Origin: an uncultured Lachnospiraceae bacterium
GTDB lineage: Bacteria > Bacillota > Clostridia > Lachnospirales > Lachnospiraceae
Assembly (NCBI GenBank): GCA_910577825.1
Contig: CAJTOK010000043.1
Span: 1-31,073, forward strand
DNA: 31,073 nt
Direction of reading: 5' to 3'
Shown in pieces: positions 23,812-31,073 of the stretch (its first letter is position 1; each line of letters starts with the position of its first letter). Under the pieces are notes generated by a model. It was not told where the DNA came from, searched no databases, and worked only from the letters and a program-made list of their open reading frames with translations. The position numbers and the translations under genes were made by a program.

Positions 23812-25503
23812 ATGGGGAAGATTATTTCAGTTGGAAACCAGAGTTTTGAATCTATCAGGGAAATGGGAGCATTTTATATTGATAAAACAAATTTTATAAA
23901 AGAATGGTGGGAGAATGGGGATATTGTAACTCTGGTTACACGTCCCCGCCGTTTTGGAAAAACCTTGAATTTAAGCATGATGGAGAGTTTTTTTTCAAAC
24001 CAGTATGCAGGCAGGGGGGATTTATTTGAGGGGCTTTCCATATGGAATGATAAAAAATACCATAACTTACAGGGGAGTTTTCCAGTGCTTTTTATAAGTT
24101 TTGCAGGGATTAAAGCAGATAATTATGAGATGGCAAGGGAAGGTATTGTAAATATTATTATAGACTTATATGTAAAATATAGTTTTTTGTTACAAGGAGG
24201 TTTGCTTGATTCGCAGGAAAAGGAATATTTCAGTTTTATTAACCATGAAATGACAGATGCTGCAATAGCATTATCACTGAACAGGCTGGCACTTTGCATG
24301 AACCATTATTATGGGAAAAAGGTTATTATACTTCTTGATGAATATGATACACCGTTACAGGAAGCATATGTATATGGCTACTGGGACAAGATGGTTTTGC
24401 TGGTACGCACTCTTTTTAATTATACATTTAAAACAAACCCTTATCTTGAACGTGGCCTTATGACAGGTATTACAAGGGTAAGTAAAGAATCCATATTTTC
24501 AGATTTGAATAACCTTGTAGTTATTACGACAACTTCGGGGCAGTATGCAGCATGTTTTGGTTTTACAGAGAAAGAGGTTTTTGGTGCGCTTGAAGAACAG
24601 GGGCTTGGCAGCTGGAAGGATAGTGTTAAAAAATGGTATGACGGCTTTATATTTGGGGATGAGGCAGATATATATAATCCCTGGTCTGTTACAAGTTTTT
24701 TAAAGGAGAAGAAGCTTAAAACGTATTGGGCAAATACAAGCTCTAACAGTCTGGCGGGGCAGCTTGTCAGGGAAGGGACGCCAGAAATTAAAACGGCTTT
24801 TGAGGACCTGCTGGCAGGAGGGCAGGTTACAGTGGAGATTGATGAGGAGATTGTATTTAACCAGCTTGATGAAGGTGATACAGCGGTATGGAGCCTTCTT
24901 CTTGCATCAGGTTATCTTAAGGTGGATAAAAAACCAGAAGATGAAGAAAATGATTTATACCAGGTTTCTTTTACCAATTATGAAGTAATGAGAATGTTCC
25001 GGAAAATTATAAAGGGATGGTTCTGCCAGCAAAATACTAGATATAATGACTTTGTAAAGGCATTGCTTATGGATGATGTTGATTATATGAACCAGTTTAT
25101 GAACCAGATAGCACTGCGTACACTTAGCAGCTTTGATACTGGCAGGAATGTTTCTGTGCAGGAGCCGGAGCGTTTTTACCACGGTTTTGTGCTTGGGCTT
25201 ATTGTAAGTCTTGCCGGGAAGTACCATATTACATCTAACAGGGAAAGTGGTTTTGGCAGATATGATATTATGCTTGAACCTGTGGACGGGGAACTTCCGG
25301 CAGTTATAATGGAGTTTAAGGTATTTAACAGGAGAAAGGAAAAAAAACTTGAAGAAACAGTGGAAAATGCGCTGTTACAGATAAAGGACAGAAAATATGA
25401 TACAGAACTGGAAGAAAAAGGTATTTTAAAAGAAAGAATAAGGCACTACGGGTTTGCATTTGAGGGTAAAAAAGTTTTAATTGGGAAGGAATTTTCTTAT
25501 TGA
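23812..25503 (+). CDS. AAA-ATPase-like protein with C-terminal PD-(D/E)XK nuclease-like domain (DUF1703 type)
   Basis: A 563-residue protein of the AAA-ATPase-like (PF09820) plus DUF1703/PD-(D/E)XK family, which is common and often multicopy in gut Clostridia and Bacteroidetes. The family start GNQSFESIREMGAFYIDKT is followed by a P-loop-like RPRRFGKTLNLSM (residues about 44-56) and a Walker B IILLDEYDTPLQ (about 173-184). The C-terminal domain holds GRYDIMLEP and MEFKVFNRR, which fit the Asp and Glu-x-Lys of the nuclease fold. The function of the family is not established. ATG 23812 has only a weak GGCAGG site. The gene is single, with its own promoter, directly before the rplU promoter. It may be a mobile or defence-like accessory gene; no repeats mark its edges. 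Confidence 0.85.
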   Translation: MGKIISVGNQSFESIREMGAFYIDKTNFIKEWWENGDIVTLVTRPRRFGKTLNLSMMESFFSNQYAGRGDLFEGLSIWNDKKYHNLQGSFPVLFISFAGIKADNYEMAREGIVNIIIDLYVKYSFLLQGGLLDSQEKEYFSFINHEMTDAAIALSLNRLALCMNHYYGKKVIILLDEYDTPLQEAYVYGYWDKMVLLVRTLFNYTFKTNPYLERGLMTGITRVSKESIFSDLNNLVVITTTSGQYAACFGFTEKEVFGALEEQGLGSWKDSVKKWYDGFIFGDEADIYNPWSVTSFLKEKKLKTYWANTSSNSLAGQLVREGTPEIKTAFEDLLAGGQVTVEIDEEIVFNQLDEGDTAVWSLLLASGYLKVDKKPEDEENDLYQVSFTNYEVMRMFRKIIKGWFCQQNTRYNDFVKALLMDDVDYMNQFMNQIALRTLSSFDTGRNVSVQEPERFYHGFVLGLIVSLAGKYHITSNRESGFGRYDIMLEPVDGELPAVIMEFKVFNRRKEKKLEETVENALLQIKDRKYDTELEEKGILKERIRHYGFAFEGKKVLIGKEFSY

Positions 25504-25528
25504 CAAATACAGGAAGCAATGTTAAACT
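25500..25528 (+). promoter_or_regulatory. Predicted promoter of the rplU operon
   Basis: A consensus -35 TTGACA at 25500-25505, overlapping the stop codon of the preceding gene, and TAAACT at 25523-25528 are 17 nt apart. The leader would begin near 25535. Confidence 0.65.
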
Positions 25529-25534
25529 ACTTTA

Positions 25535-25610
25535 GTGTGCCGCTTAGTGAGGTTTTATAAAGCCCTGTGTTAATCCGCAGGCACCAAAACTAGCGAGTAA
25601 TGATAAATAG
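25535..25610 (+). promoter_or_regulatory. Candidate L21 leader RNA upstream of rplU
   Basis: Firmicutes carry a known autoregulatory leader before rplU. This leader can form GTGCC (25537-25541) with GGCAC (25580-25584), and a CCTGTG/CGCAGG hairpin (25564-25569 with 25576-25581). The two stems share bases 25580-25581, so they partly compete or must be shortened. The location and size fit the L21 leader, but the consensus was not compared base by base. Confidence 0.5.
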
Positions 25611-25621
25611 GAGGTGCAGAT

Positions 25622-25927
25622 ATGTACGCAGTTATTGCAACAGGTGGCAAGCAGTACAAAGTATCTGAAGGTGATATCATTGACGTAGAAAAGCTTGATG
25701 TTAAAGCAGGTGAAACGGTTACTTTTGATGATGTTATTGCTGTAAATAACGGGACAATAAAGGCAGGCGCTGATGCAGCAGGCTCAACAGTTACAGCTTC
25801 TGTAGTTAAAGAAGGCCGTGCAAGGAAAGTTATTGTTTACAGGTATAAGAGAAAGACCGGATACCATAAGAAGAATGGCCACAGGCAGAGTTTTACACGT
25901 GTTAAGATTGAAAAGATTAATGCTTAA
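25622..25927 (+). CDS. rplU: 50S ribosomal protein L21
   Basis: A 101-residue L21 with the signature start MYAVIATGGKQYKV and the C-terminal YKRKTGYHKKNGHRQ segment. L21 binds 23S rRNA. AGGAGG lies 6 nt before the ATG. It is the first gene of the conserved Firmicute order rplU-prp-rpmA, with 18 bp to prp. Confidence 0.98.
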   Translation: MYAVIATGGKQYKVSEGDIIDVEKLDVKAGETVTFDDVIAVNNGTIKAGADAAGSTVTASVVKEGRARKVIVYRYKRKTGYHKKNGHRQSFTRVKIEKINA

Positions 25928-25945
25928 TGTGTAAACGGTGGCAGC

Positions 25946-26287
25946 ATGATAAAGATTACAATTTACCAGAACCATAGTAATGTTTATTGTGGTTTCCGTA
26001 TGGAAGGACATGCTGGTTATGCAGCATATGGCAGTGATATAGTATGTTCGGCAGTATCCATGCTGGTCATTAATACAATGAATTCTATTGAACAGTTTAC
26101 GGACGACCAGTTTGACGGGTCTGTGCATAAAGAAAAAGACGTAGTTTCTTTTGATATTTTATCAGAGCCTGTAAGTGGTTCTGCCAGGCTTTTAATGGAT
26201 TCGCTTGTGTTAGGGCTTAAAGCTGTACAAAGTGAATATGGAAAGAAATATATTAAGATTAAGATTAAGAATAAGCAGGAGGTGTAG
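25946..26287 (+). CDS. prp: Ribosomal-processing cysteine protease Prp
   Basis: Prp cleaves the N-terminal extension from ribosomal protein L27 in Firmicutes. The 113-residue protein has the catalytic pair His22 (EGHAGYA) and Cys34 (DIVCSAVS), the same numbering as in the Staphylococcus aureus enzyme. The substrate gene rpmA begins 3 nt after its stop and does carry the matching extension. GGTGG precedes the ATG. Confidence 0.96.
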   Translation: MIKITIYQNHSNVYCGFRMEGHAGYAAYGSDIVCSAVSMLVINTMNSIEQFTDDQFDGSVHKEKDVVSFDILSEPVSGSARLLMDSLVLGLKAVQSEYGKKYIKIKIKNKQEV

Positions 26288-26290
26288 AGA

Positions 26291-26578
26291 ATGTTTAAAA
26301 TGGACCTTCAGTTATTTGCCCATAAAAAGGGAATGGGTTCTACTAAAAACGGCAGGGACTCAGAATCAAAAAGATTAGGGGCAAAAAGGGCAGACGGGCA
26401 GTTTGTGCTTGCAGGTAATATACTTTACAGGCAGCGTGGCACAAAGATACATCCAGGTGTAAATGTAGGCCGTGGAAGTGATGATACATTATTTGCTTTA
26501 GTAGATGGTGTACTCCGTTTTGAAAGAAAAGGAAGGGATAAGAAGCAGGCTTCTGTATATCCAGTAGAAGCTAAATAG
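26291..26578 (+). CDS. rpmA: 50S ribosomal protein L27, with Prp-cleavable N-terminal extension
   Basis: A 95-residue L27 precursor. The N-terminus MFKMDLQLFA-HKKGMGSTKNGRDS shows the Firmicute-type extension, and cleavage is expected after LFA, exposing HKKG so that the tail can reach the peptidyl-transferase centre. The core contains GRDSESKRLG and GNILYRQRGTKIHPG. AGGAGG precedes the ATG. A terminator follows. Confidence 0.98.
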   Translation: MFKMDLQLFAHKKGMGSTKNGRDSESKRLGAKRADGQFVLAGNILYRQRGTKIHPGVNVGRGSDDTLFALVDGVLRFERKGRDKKQASVYPVEAK

Positions 26579-26608
26579 GCTTTTTACCTGGCCATAACTG
26601 GTTTAGAG

Positions 26609-26640
26609 GGGGCTGTATTTCTACAGCCCCTGTTTGTTAA
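26609..26640 (+). terminator. Intrinsic terminator after rpmA
   Basis: A perfect 9-bp stem GGGGCTGTA/TACAGCCCC (26609-26617 with 26622-26630) and a TTTC loop are followed by TGTTTGTT. The T tract is imperfect, so some read-through into obgE is possible. Confidence 0.75.
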
Positions 26641-26696
26641 TTACTGGTTACTGGCAAGTTATTGCAGGTAATATCCAGATGGAAGAAGGTGGAATT

Positions 26697-27986
26697 ATGT
26701 TTGCTGACAGTGCTAAAGTATATATAAGTTCTGGAAATGGCGGTGACGGGCATGTAAGCTTCAGGCGTGAACTTTATGTTGCAGCAGGAGGCCCTGATGG
26801 CGGTGACGGCGGCAAGGGCGGCGATTTAATATTTGAGGTTGACAAAGGGCTTAACACACTTAATGATTTCCGCCATATAAGGAAATACTGTGCAGGCAAT
26901 GGCCAGCCGGGCAGCAAGAAACGCTGCCATGGCGCAGATGGTGCAGACCTTGTTGTAAAAGTGCCAGAAGGGACTGTTGTAAGGGAAGCAGAAACCGGCA
27001 AGGTAATTGCTGATATGTCATATGGCTGCACAAGGGAAGTTATATTGAGAGGCGGCAGGGGCGGCAAGGGAAATATGCACTATGCAACCCCGTCAATGCA
27101 GGTGCCTAAATATGCACAGCCTGGAAAACCGGGGCGGGGGCTTTATGTGATACTTGAACTTAAAACCATAGCTGATGTAGGGCTTATTGGTTTCCCGAAT
27201 GTGGGCAAATCAACATTTCTGTCACGTGTAAGCAATGCAAAGCCTAAGATTGCAAATTACCATTTCACCACATTACAGCCTGTACTTGGTGTTGCAGACC
27301 TGGAAGGCACGGATGGTTTTGTTATTGCAGATATACCGGGGCTTATAGAGGGGGCATCAGGCGGTGCAGGGCTTGGACATGATTTTTTAAAACACATAGA
27401 ACGTACCAGGGTCTTTATCCATATGGTGGATGCAGCATCCACAGAGGGCAGGGATCCGTTAAATGATATAAATATTATTAACAGTGAGCTTGAAAGCTAT
27501 AACAGCGGGCTTCTTGACAGGCCGCAGGCCATAGCTGCCAATAAGACAGATGTATTCCATGGGACAGAAGAGGATACAGTTATTTCACTGTTAAGGGAGG
27601 AGTTTGAACCAAAAGGGATAAAAGTATTTCCAATATCAGCCGTAAGCGGCAAAGGGGTTAAGGAGCTTTTATACTATGTAAAGGGGCTTCTTGACAAGAC
27701 AGGCAGGGAGCAGGTTATATTTGAAAAAGAATACAGGGAAGAAGATATGACATTTCCTGATGAACCATACACAGTGGAATATAATGAGAAGGAAAAGATA
27801 TATGTTGTTGAAGGCCCGCGCATTGAAAGGATGCTTGGATATACAAACCTTGATTCTGAAAAAGGATTCAGTTTCTTCCAGAAATTCCTCCATACATCAG
27901 GCATTATTGAAGAGCTTGAGGGAATGGGGATAGAAGAAGGGGATACAGTAAAGATGTACGGCCTTTCATTTGACTACTACAAGTAA
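26697..27986 (+). CDS. obgE: GTPase ObgE/CgtA
   Basis: Obg is an essential GTPase in 50S ribosome assembly and stress signalling. The 429-residue protein has the glycine-rich Obg domain (1-158, with SSGNGGDGHVSFRRE and GGDGGKGGD), a G domain with GFPNVGKST at about 164-172, the switch region FTTLQPVLG, DIPGLIEGA and AANKTD, and a C-terminal OCT domain of about 80 residues. I chose ATG 26697, with AAGGTGGA just upstream. The frame is open further up to a TTG at 26634, but those residues overlap the terminator and lack family similarity. Confidence 0.98.
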   Translation: MFADSAKVYISSGNGGDGHVSFRRELYVAAGGPDGGDGGKGGDLIFEVDKGLNTLNDFRHIRKYCAGNGQPGSKKRCHGADGADLVVKVPEGTVVREAETGKVIADMSYGCTREVILRGGRGGKGNMHYATPSMQVPKYAQPGKPGRGLYVILELKTIADVGLIGFPNVGKSTFLSRVSNAKPKIANYHFTTLQPVLGVADLEGTDGFVIADIPGLIEGASGGAGLGHDFLKHIERTRVFIHMVDAASTEGRDPLNDINIINSELESYNSGLLDRPQAIAANKTDVFHGTEEDTVISLLREEFEPKGIKVFPISAVSGKGVKELLYYVKGLLDKTGREQVIFEKEYREEDMTFPDEPYTVEYNEKEKIYVVEGPRIERMLGYTNLDSEKGFSFFQKFLHTSGIIEELEGMGIEEGDTVKMYGLSFDYYK

Positions 27987-28011
27987 AGCTTACAGATTAA
28001 GGAGCGCCAGG

Positions 28012-28614
28012 GTGAAAGAGATTGCATTAGAAATTCCAGTATGTATTATTGCAGCAGCTTTAATAATGGTGGTACATGAACTTACAAAATCTATAGTATA
28101 TCTCTGTGTGAGGAAGATGCAGGGACAGGCAGCAAGCCATAATAACAGCATATTTGCGGTATGGAGGTATATTGACCCTTTAGGGCTGCTGCTTTCGGCA
28201 ACATGCTTTGTCCCGTTCTCCAAACCGCATTTATTCAGGATAAGGGACAAGAAAACAAATATGATACTTGGGGTAGCTGGATTTATAACACTGCTGGCCT
28301 TATTTGTTTTAAGCATAGCTGTATTAAAAACGGGCTGCCTTGGAATGGGCGCACTTTTTAGTGCAGGCGGCATGGCTGCCCGTATTACTTCTATATTCTG
28401 GCAGTATATGGCAATCCTTAGTTTTGATATGTTTATTGCAAATATGTTCCCGGTTTCTACATTTGACATGGGGCTTGTGATAGCAGGCTTTTCTGCAAGG
28501 CATTACTTACAGATAATAAAAGCAGATTCCGCAATAAAACTTATATTTATACTGGCTTTGATGTTTGATATAATCCACTATGGATGTATAAGGCTTCTCA
28601 GGCTGCTTTTATAA
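28012..28614 (+). CDS. Site-2-protease (M50)-like membrane protein with degenerate active site
   Basis: A 200-residue membrane protein with about five hydrophobic segments. The layout follows small M50 site-2 proteases: a first helix with VVHELTK (His22, Glu23), then IDPLGLLLSATCFVPFSKP, like the 'hIDPiG...fgwaKP' region of the family, and a late helix with NMFPVSTFDMG (Asp152), like the NxxPxxxxDG motif. The second zinc-binding histidine of HExxH is Lys26 here, so zinc catalysis looks lost. GTG 28012 is preferred: AAGGAG lies 7 nt upstream. A TTG at 27970 would overlap obgE. M50 genes next to scpA are common in Firmicutes, which supports the assignment. Confidence 0.65.
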   Translation: MKEIALEIPVCIIAAALIMVVHELTKSIVYLCVRKMQGQAASHNNSIFAVWRYIDPLGLLLSATCFVPFSKPHLFRIRDKKTNMILGVAGFITLLALFVLSIAVLKTGCLGMGALFSAGGMAARITSIFWQYMAILSFDMFIANMFPVSTFDMGLVIAGFSARHYLQIIKADSAIKLIFILALMFDIIHYGCIRLLRLLL

Positions 28615-28628
28615 TAAAGGAGAGAAAA

Positions 28629-29378
28629 ATGGGTATTCCTGTAAAGCTTGATGTATTTGATGGTCCGCTTGATTTACTGCTGCATCTTATAGAAAAGAAT
28701 AAAATTGATATTTTTGATATACCAATAGTGGAAATTACAGAACAGTATATGGACATTATATCCCAGATGGAAAAGAAAGATATGGATATTATGAGCGAGT
28801 TCCTTGTAATGGCGGCAACCCTGCTTAAAATCAAGTCCCGGATGCTGCTTCCTGCCAAAGAGGATGAAAACGGTGAGGAAACAGACCCAAGGGAAGAACT
28901 GGTGGAAAGGCTTCTGGAATATAAAACATATAAATATGCTGCACTTGGGCTTAAAGATTTACAGGCTGGCGCTTCAAGGCAGCTGTTTAAAGGAAAAACA
29001 CTGCCAGAGGAAATAGCTTCCTATAAGCAGGAAGTTAATACAGGTGAACTTTTGTCAGGCATTACGCTGGACAGGCTCCAGCAGGTATTTAATGATGTAA
29101 TGAGGAAACAGATTGATAAAATTGACCCTGTAAGAAGCAAGTTTGGTGAAATAAAAAAAGAAGCGGTAAGCCTTGGGCAGCGCATGGTCTATATTGAGGA
29201 ATATGCCAAAGTGCATGGAAGTTTCAGTTTCAGGGCAATGCTTGAGGAAGATACAGGAAAAACTGTTGTAATTGTTACATTTCTTGGCATACTTGAACTT
29301 ATGAAAGCAGGAAAGCTTGAAATAAAGCAGGAAAATATTTTTGGTGAAATCTGGATTACATATAGAAAGGCGGCATAG
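28629..29378 (+). CDS. scpA: Segregation and condensation protein A (kleisin)
   Basis: ScpA is the kleisin that bridges SMC heads in the bacterial condensin needed for chromosome segregation. The 249-residue protein has the typical start VKLDVFDGPLDLLLHLIEKNKIDIFDI and FLVMAATLLKIKSRMLLP, and a C-terminal winged helix (SFRAMLEE, FLGILELMKAGKLEI). The ATG at 28629, with AAAGGAGAG upstream, is chosen over an in-frame ATG at 28584 that overlaps the preceding gene. scpB follows after 8 bp. Confidence 0.97.
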   Translation: MGIPVKLDVFDGPLDLLLHLIEKNKIDIFDIPIVEITEQYMDIISQMEKKDMDIMSEFLVMAATLLKIKSRMLLPAKEDENGEETDPREELVERLLEYKTYKYAALGLKDLQAGASRQLFKGKTLPEEIASYKQEVNTGELLSGITLDRLQQVFNDVMRKQIDKIDPVRSKFGEIKKEAVSLGQRMVYIEEYAKVHGSFSFRAMLEEDTGKTVVIVTFLGILELMKAGKLEIKQENIFGEIWITYRKAA

Positions 29379-29386
29379 GGGTTTTT

Positions 29387-29953
29387 ATGACACTTTCAAA
29401 GCTCGAAGCAAGGATAGAAGCAATACTTTTTACTATGGGTGAAGCAGTGGAAACATGCAGGATTGCAGCGGCTACAGGGCAGGATGAGGAAACATGCAGG
29501 CGTGTTATAAGAAATATGATGGACAAATACATGGCAGAGGACAGGGGCATACAGATTATTGAACTGGATAGTGCATTCCAGATGTGTACAAAGACGGAGA
29601 TGTATGAAACACTGGTTAATATTGTACATGTGCCAGAAAAGCATGTGCTTACAGATGTACTTCTTGAAACATTGTCAATTATAGCATATAAACAGCCAGT
29701 TACAAAGATAGAGATAGAGCATATACGTGGTGTAAAATCAGACCATGCAATAAATAAACTGGTGGAATACAACCTGGTATGTGAAGCAGGAAGGCTTGAT
29801 GCACCGGGAAGGCCTGTGCTTTTCGCAACTACAGAGGAGTTTTTAAGGAACTTCGGGATAGAATCGGTGGAAGGGCTGCCAGTAATAAACCCTGATAAAA
29901 TAGAGGACTTTAAACAGGAGGCAGAACAAGAGGCACAGCTTAGTTTTATTTGA
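29387..29953 (+). CDS. scpB: Segregation and condensation protein B
   Basis: ScpB is the dimeric winged-helix (kite) partner of ScpA in SMC condensin. The 188-residue protein contains two winged-helix units: EARIEAILFTMGEAV at the start, and LETLSIIAYKQPVTKIEIEHIRG in the middle, the hallmark of the family, followed by GRPVLFATTEEFLRNFGI. AGGGG precedes the ATG. It ends 11 bp before the large inverted-repeat structure at 29965. Confidence 0.97.
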   Translation: MTLSKLEARIEAILFTMGEAVETCRIAAATGQDEETCRRVIRNMMDKYMAEDRGIQIIELDSAFQMCTKTEMYETLVNIVHVPEKHVLTDVLLETLSIIAYKQPVTKIEIEHIRGVKSDHAINKLVEYNLVCEAGRLDAPGRPVLFATTEEFLRNFGIESVEGLPVINPDKIEDFKQEAEQEAQLSFI

Positions 29954-29964
29954 TGGGGGCGGAC

Positions 29965-30128
29965 GCAGTTTTTACATGTCTTTAATAAACATTTTCCTCC
30001 AGCGGCACGCTTCCGCTACAATGTCCCACGCAACGGCGCATAAAAGGGCAAAGTACGCCCTTTAAACGCCGGCGGCTCCATAGTGCACGCTATCCGGAAT
30101 AATGTTTATTAAAGACATTGGAAACTGC
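29965..30128. repeat. Large branched inverted-repeat structure of unknown type (candidate structured RNA or MITE-like element)
   Basis: A perfect 18-bp inverted repeat (29976-29993 with 30101-30118) closes the element. Outside it GCAGTTT (29965-29971) pairs with AAACTGC (30122-30128). Inside, TTCC/GGAA extends the stem past one bulged base. The GC-rich core then holds three hairpins: 30001-30005 with 30013-30017; 30034-30038 with 30067-30071, capped by 30043-30049 with 30057-30063; and 30080-30083 with 30090-30093. No convincing gene is present. The pairing is symmetric enough to form in DNA or in RNA from either strand. I do not recognise a known family. Confidence 0.8.
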
Positions 30129-30143
30129 TGTGCCATATAGCAG

Positions 30144-30207
30144 GTGGAATATTCTGGCTGCTGGCGGGCAAGCCACAAAACGGATTGTGGATATCCACTT
30201 GAATATT
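30144..30207 (+). other. Small palindromic region upstream of the PHP gene
   Basis: CCACAA (30173-30178) pairs with TTGTGG (30185-30190), overlapping a 12-bp palindrome GTGGATATCCAC (30187-30198). AATATTC and GAATATT copies flank them. This may be an operator or part of the leader of the next gene; no promoter is evident. Confidence 0.35.
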
Positions 30208-30227
30208 AATGGAAAGAGGGAGTAGTT

Positions 30228-30941
30228 ATGGAGTTAATACTTGATACACATACACATACAATAGCAAGCGGACATGCTTATAATACTATAAATGAAATGG
30301 CAAAGAGTGCGGCAGATAAAGGGCTTAGGCTGCTTGCAATTACAGAACATGCGCCAGCAATGCCAGGTTCTTGTTCTTATATGTATTTTCTTAATTTCAG
30401 GGCATTAAGGCGTGAAAAGTATGGTGTAAAGCTGCTTTTTGGCGCAGAGTTAAATATACTGGATAAAGATGGCAAAGTTGATTTGGAGGAAGATATACTA
30501 AAAGGGCTTGATATAGGCATTGCAAGCATCCACCCGCCATGTTACAAGGGTTGTACAGCAGAAGAGAATTTAAATGCTTATATTAAAGCTATGGAAAACC
30601 CATATGTAAACATTATAGGCCATCCTGATGACGGCAGGTTTCCTGTAGACATGGAAAAGCTTGTACTTGCAGCAAAAGAAAACCATGTGCTTCTTGAAAT
30701 AAATAATGCCTCACTTAATCCAGAAGGGTTCCGCAAAGATACAGAGAAAAATGACCTCGAAATGCTTGCATTTTGTAAAAAATACGGGCAGCCAGTAGTA
30801 ATTGGCAGTGATGCACATGTTGAAGAAGACACCGGGAACTTTGAAAGGGCAAGGAAAGTTATTGCAAAAGCAGGATTTCCAGAAGAACTTGTAATTAATA
30901 CATCAATAGATAAACTGTATGGCTATTTAAAGAGAGATTAG
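30228..30941 (+). CDS. PHP-domain phosphoesterase (YcdX-like)
   Basis: A 237-residue PHP-superfamily metal-dependent phosphoesterase. Metal ligands are visible in order: DTHTHT (His8, His10), ITEHAP, GAELNI, ASIHPP, IIGHPDDG and GSDAHV. This set matches YcdX-type phosphatases with a trinuclear metal centre rather than histidinol phosphatase HisK or DNA polymerase PHP domains. The substrate is unknown. No signal peptide is seen. GAGGGAG precedes the ATG. No terminator is obvious in the 130 bp after it. Confidence 0.9.
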   Translation: MELILDTHTHTIASGHAYNTINEMAKSAADKGLRLLAITEHAPAMPGSCSYMYFLNFRALRREKYGVKLLFGAELNILDKDGKVDLEEDILKGLDIGIASIHPPCYKGCTAEENLNAYIKAMENPYVNIIGHPDDGRFPVDMEKLVLAAKENHVLLEINNASLNPEGFRKDTEKNDLEMLAFCKKYGQPVVIGSDAHVEEDTGNFERARKVIAKAGFPEELVINTSIDKLYGYLKRD

Positions 30942-31027
30942 AATAATTTATTTTCTGTAGTGCCTGTTAAGTTTTTAACATTTGATAATTTATCCAGTTA
31001 TTTAAGAATTGTTTTATTTGTGAACTA

Positions 31028-31073
31028 CCCATTGTCTAAAGCCAATGGGCTTCCTGCTTCGCAGACCTCGCAA
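31028..31073 (-). mobile_element. Possible right end of a second TnpB-type element entering from the right
   Basis: The last bases contain a perfect CCCATTG/CAATGGG hairpin (31028-31034 with 31043-31049). Read on the minus strand, GAAGCCCATTG...CAATGGGTAGTTCA resembles, from memory, the terminal hairpin found after tnpB genes of IS605/IS1341-like elements. The minus-strand frames stay open from the window edge for 12-20 codons. The rest of the element is outside the window. Confidence 0.35.

Noticed and set aside
26634..26696. TTG start extending ObgE by 21 residues
   Set aside because: It overlaps the rpmA terminator, and the residues do not belong to the Obg domain.
29965..30128. CRISPR array, tRNA or intrinsic terminator
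   Set aside because: There are no regularly spaced direct repeats, no cloverleaf with acceptor and T-loop sequences, and no T tract after the stem.

Overview
The window looks like a chromosomal segment of an anaerobic, spore-forming Clostridia, most likely Lachnospiraceae. The clues are the spore-coat ATPase SpoIVA, a GerMN lipoprotein, an L27 with a cleavable N-terminal extension next to the Prp protease, a glmS ribozyme, and AT-rich intergenic DNA with strong AGGAGG ribosome binding sites. The genus cannot be fixed from the sequence alone.

Layout. 1-820: the 3' half of an IS605-type tnpB with hairpins beyond it. 869-3532: a FlK-like hotdog thioesterase, a cyclophilin and an ABC-class ATPase. 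3585-5551: rpsU with its own promoter and a structured leader, then spoIVA. 5588-9179 (minus strand): argG, an intrinsic terminator, a glmS ribozyme and glmS. 9327-11921: a LytTR response regulator, a GHKL sensor kinase and a small coiled-coil protein. 11967-15502: argC-argB-argD, bounded by terminators and preceded by ArgR-type operators. 15534-22443: a DUF606 membrane protein, then comEA, an OmpR-type regulator, its kinase, a GerMN lipoprotein and comEC. 22450-23616 (minus strand): a divergent PRPP synthetase. 23812-25503: an AAA-ATPase/PD-(D/E)XK fusion. 25500-29953: rplU-prp-rpmA behind an L21-type leader, then obgE, a degenerate site-2-protease-like gene, scpA and scpB. 29965-30128: a large branched inverted-repeat structure. 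30228-30941: a PHP phosphoesterase. The last ~50 bp resemble the right end of a second TnpB-type element entering from the right.

How the genes work together. argG and argCBD are separate but carry nearly identical 36-bp promoter/operator blocks (32 of 36 bases alike), so they are probably co-repressed by arginine through ArgR. glmS is predicted to be under feedback control by glucosamine-6-phosphate through ribozyme self-cleavage. Prp matures the L27 encoded beside it. ComEA and ComEC form the DNA-receptor/DNA-channel pair of natural transformation, with a two-component system and a GerMN lipoprotein between them.

The most interesting observations are the branched structure at 29965-30128, the apparent AUA start of comEC, the shared ARG-box promoters, the zinc-site-degenerate site-2-protease relative, and the two-hairpin rpsU leader that reaches the ribosome binding site.
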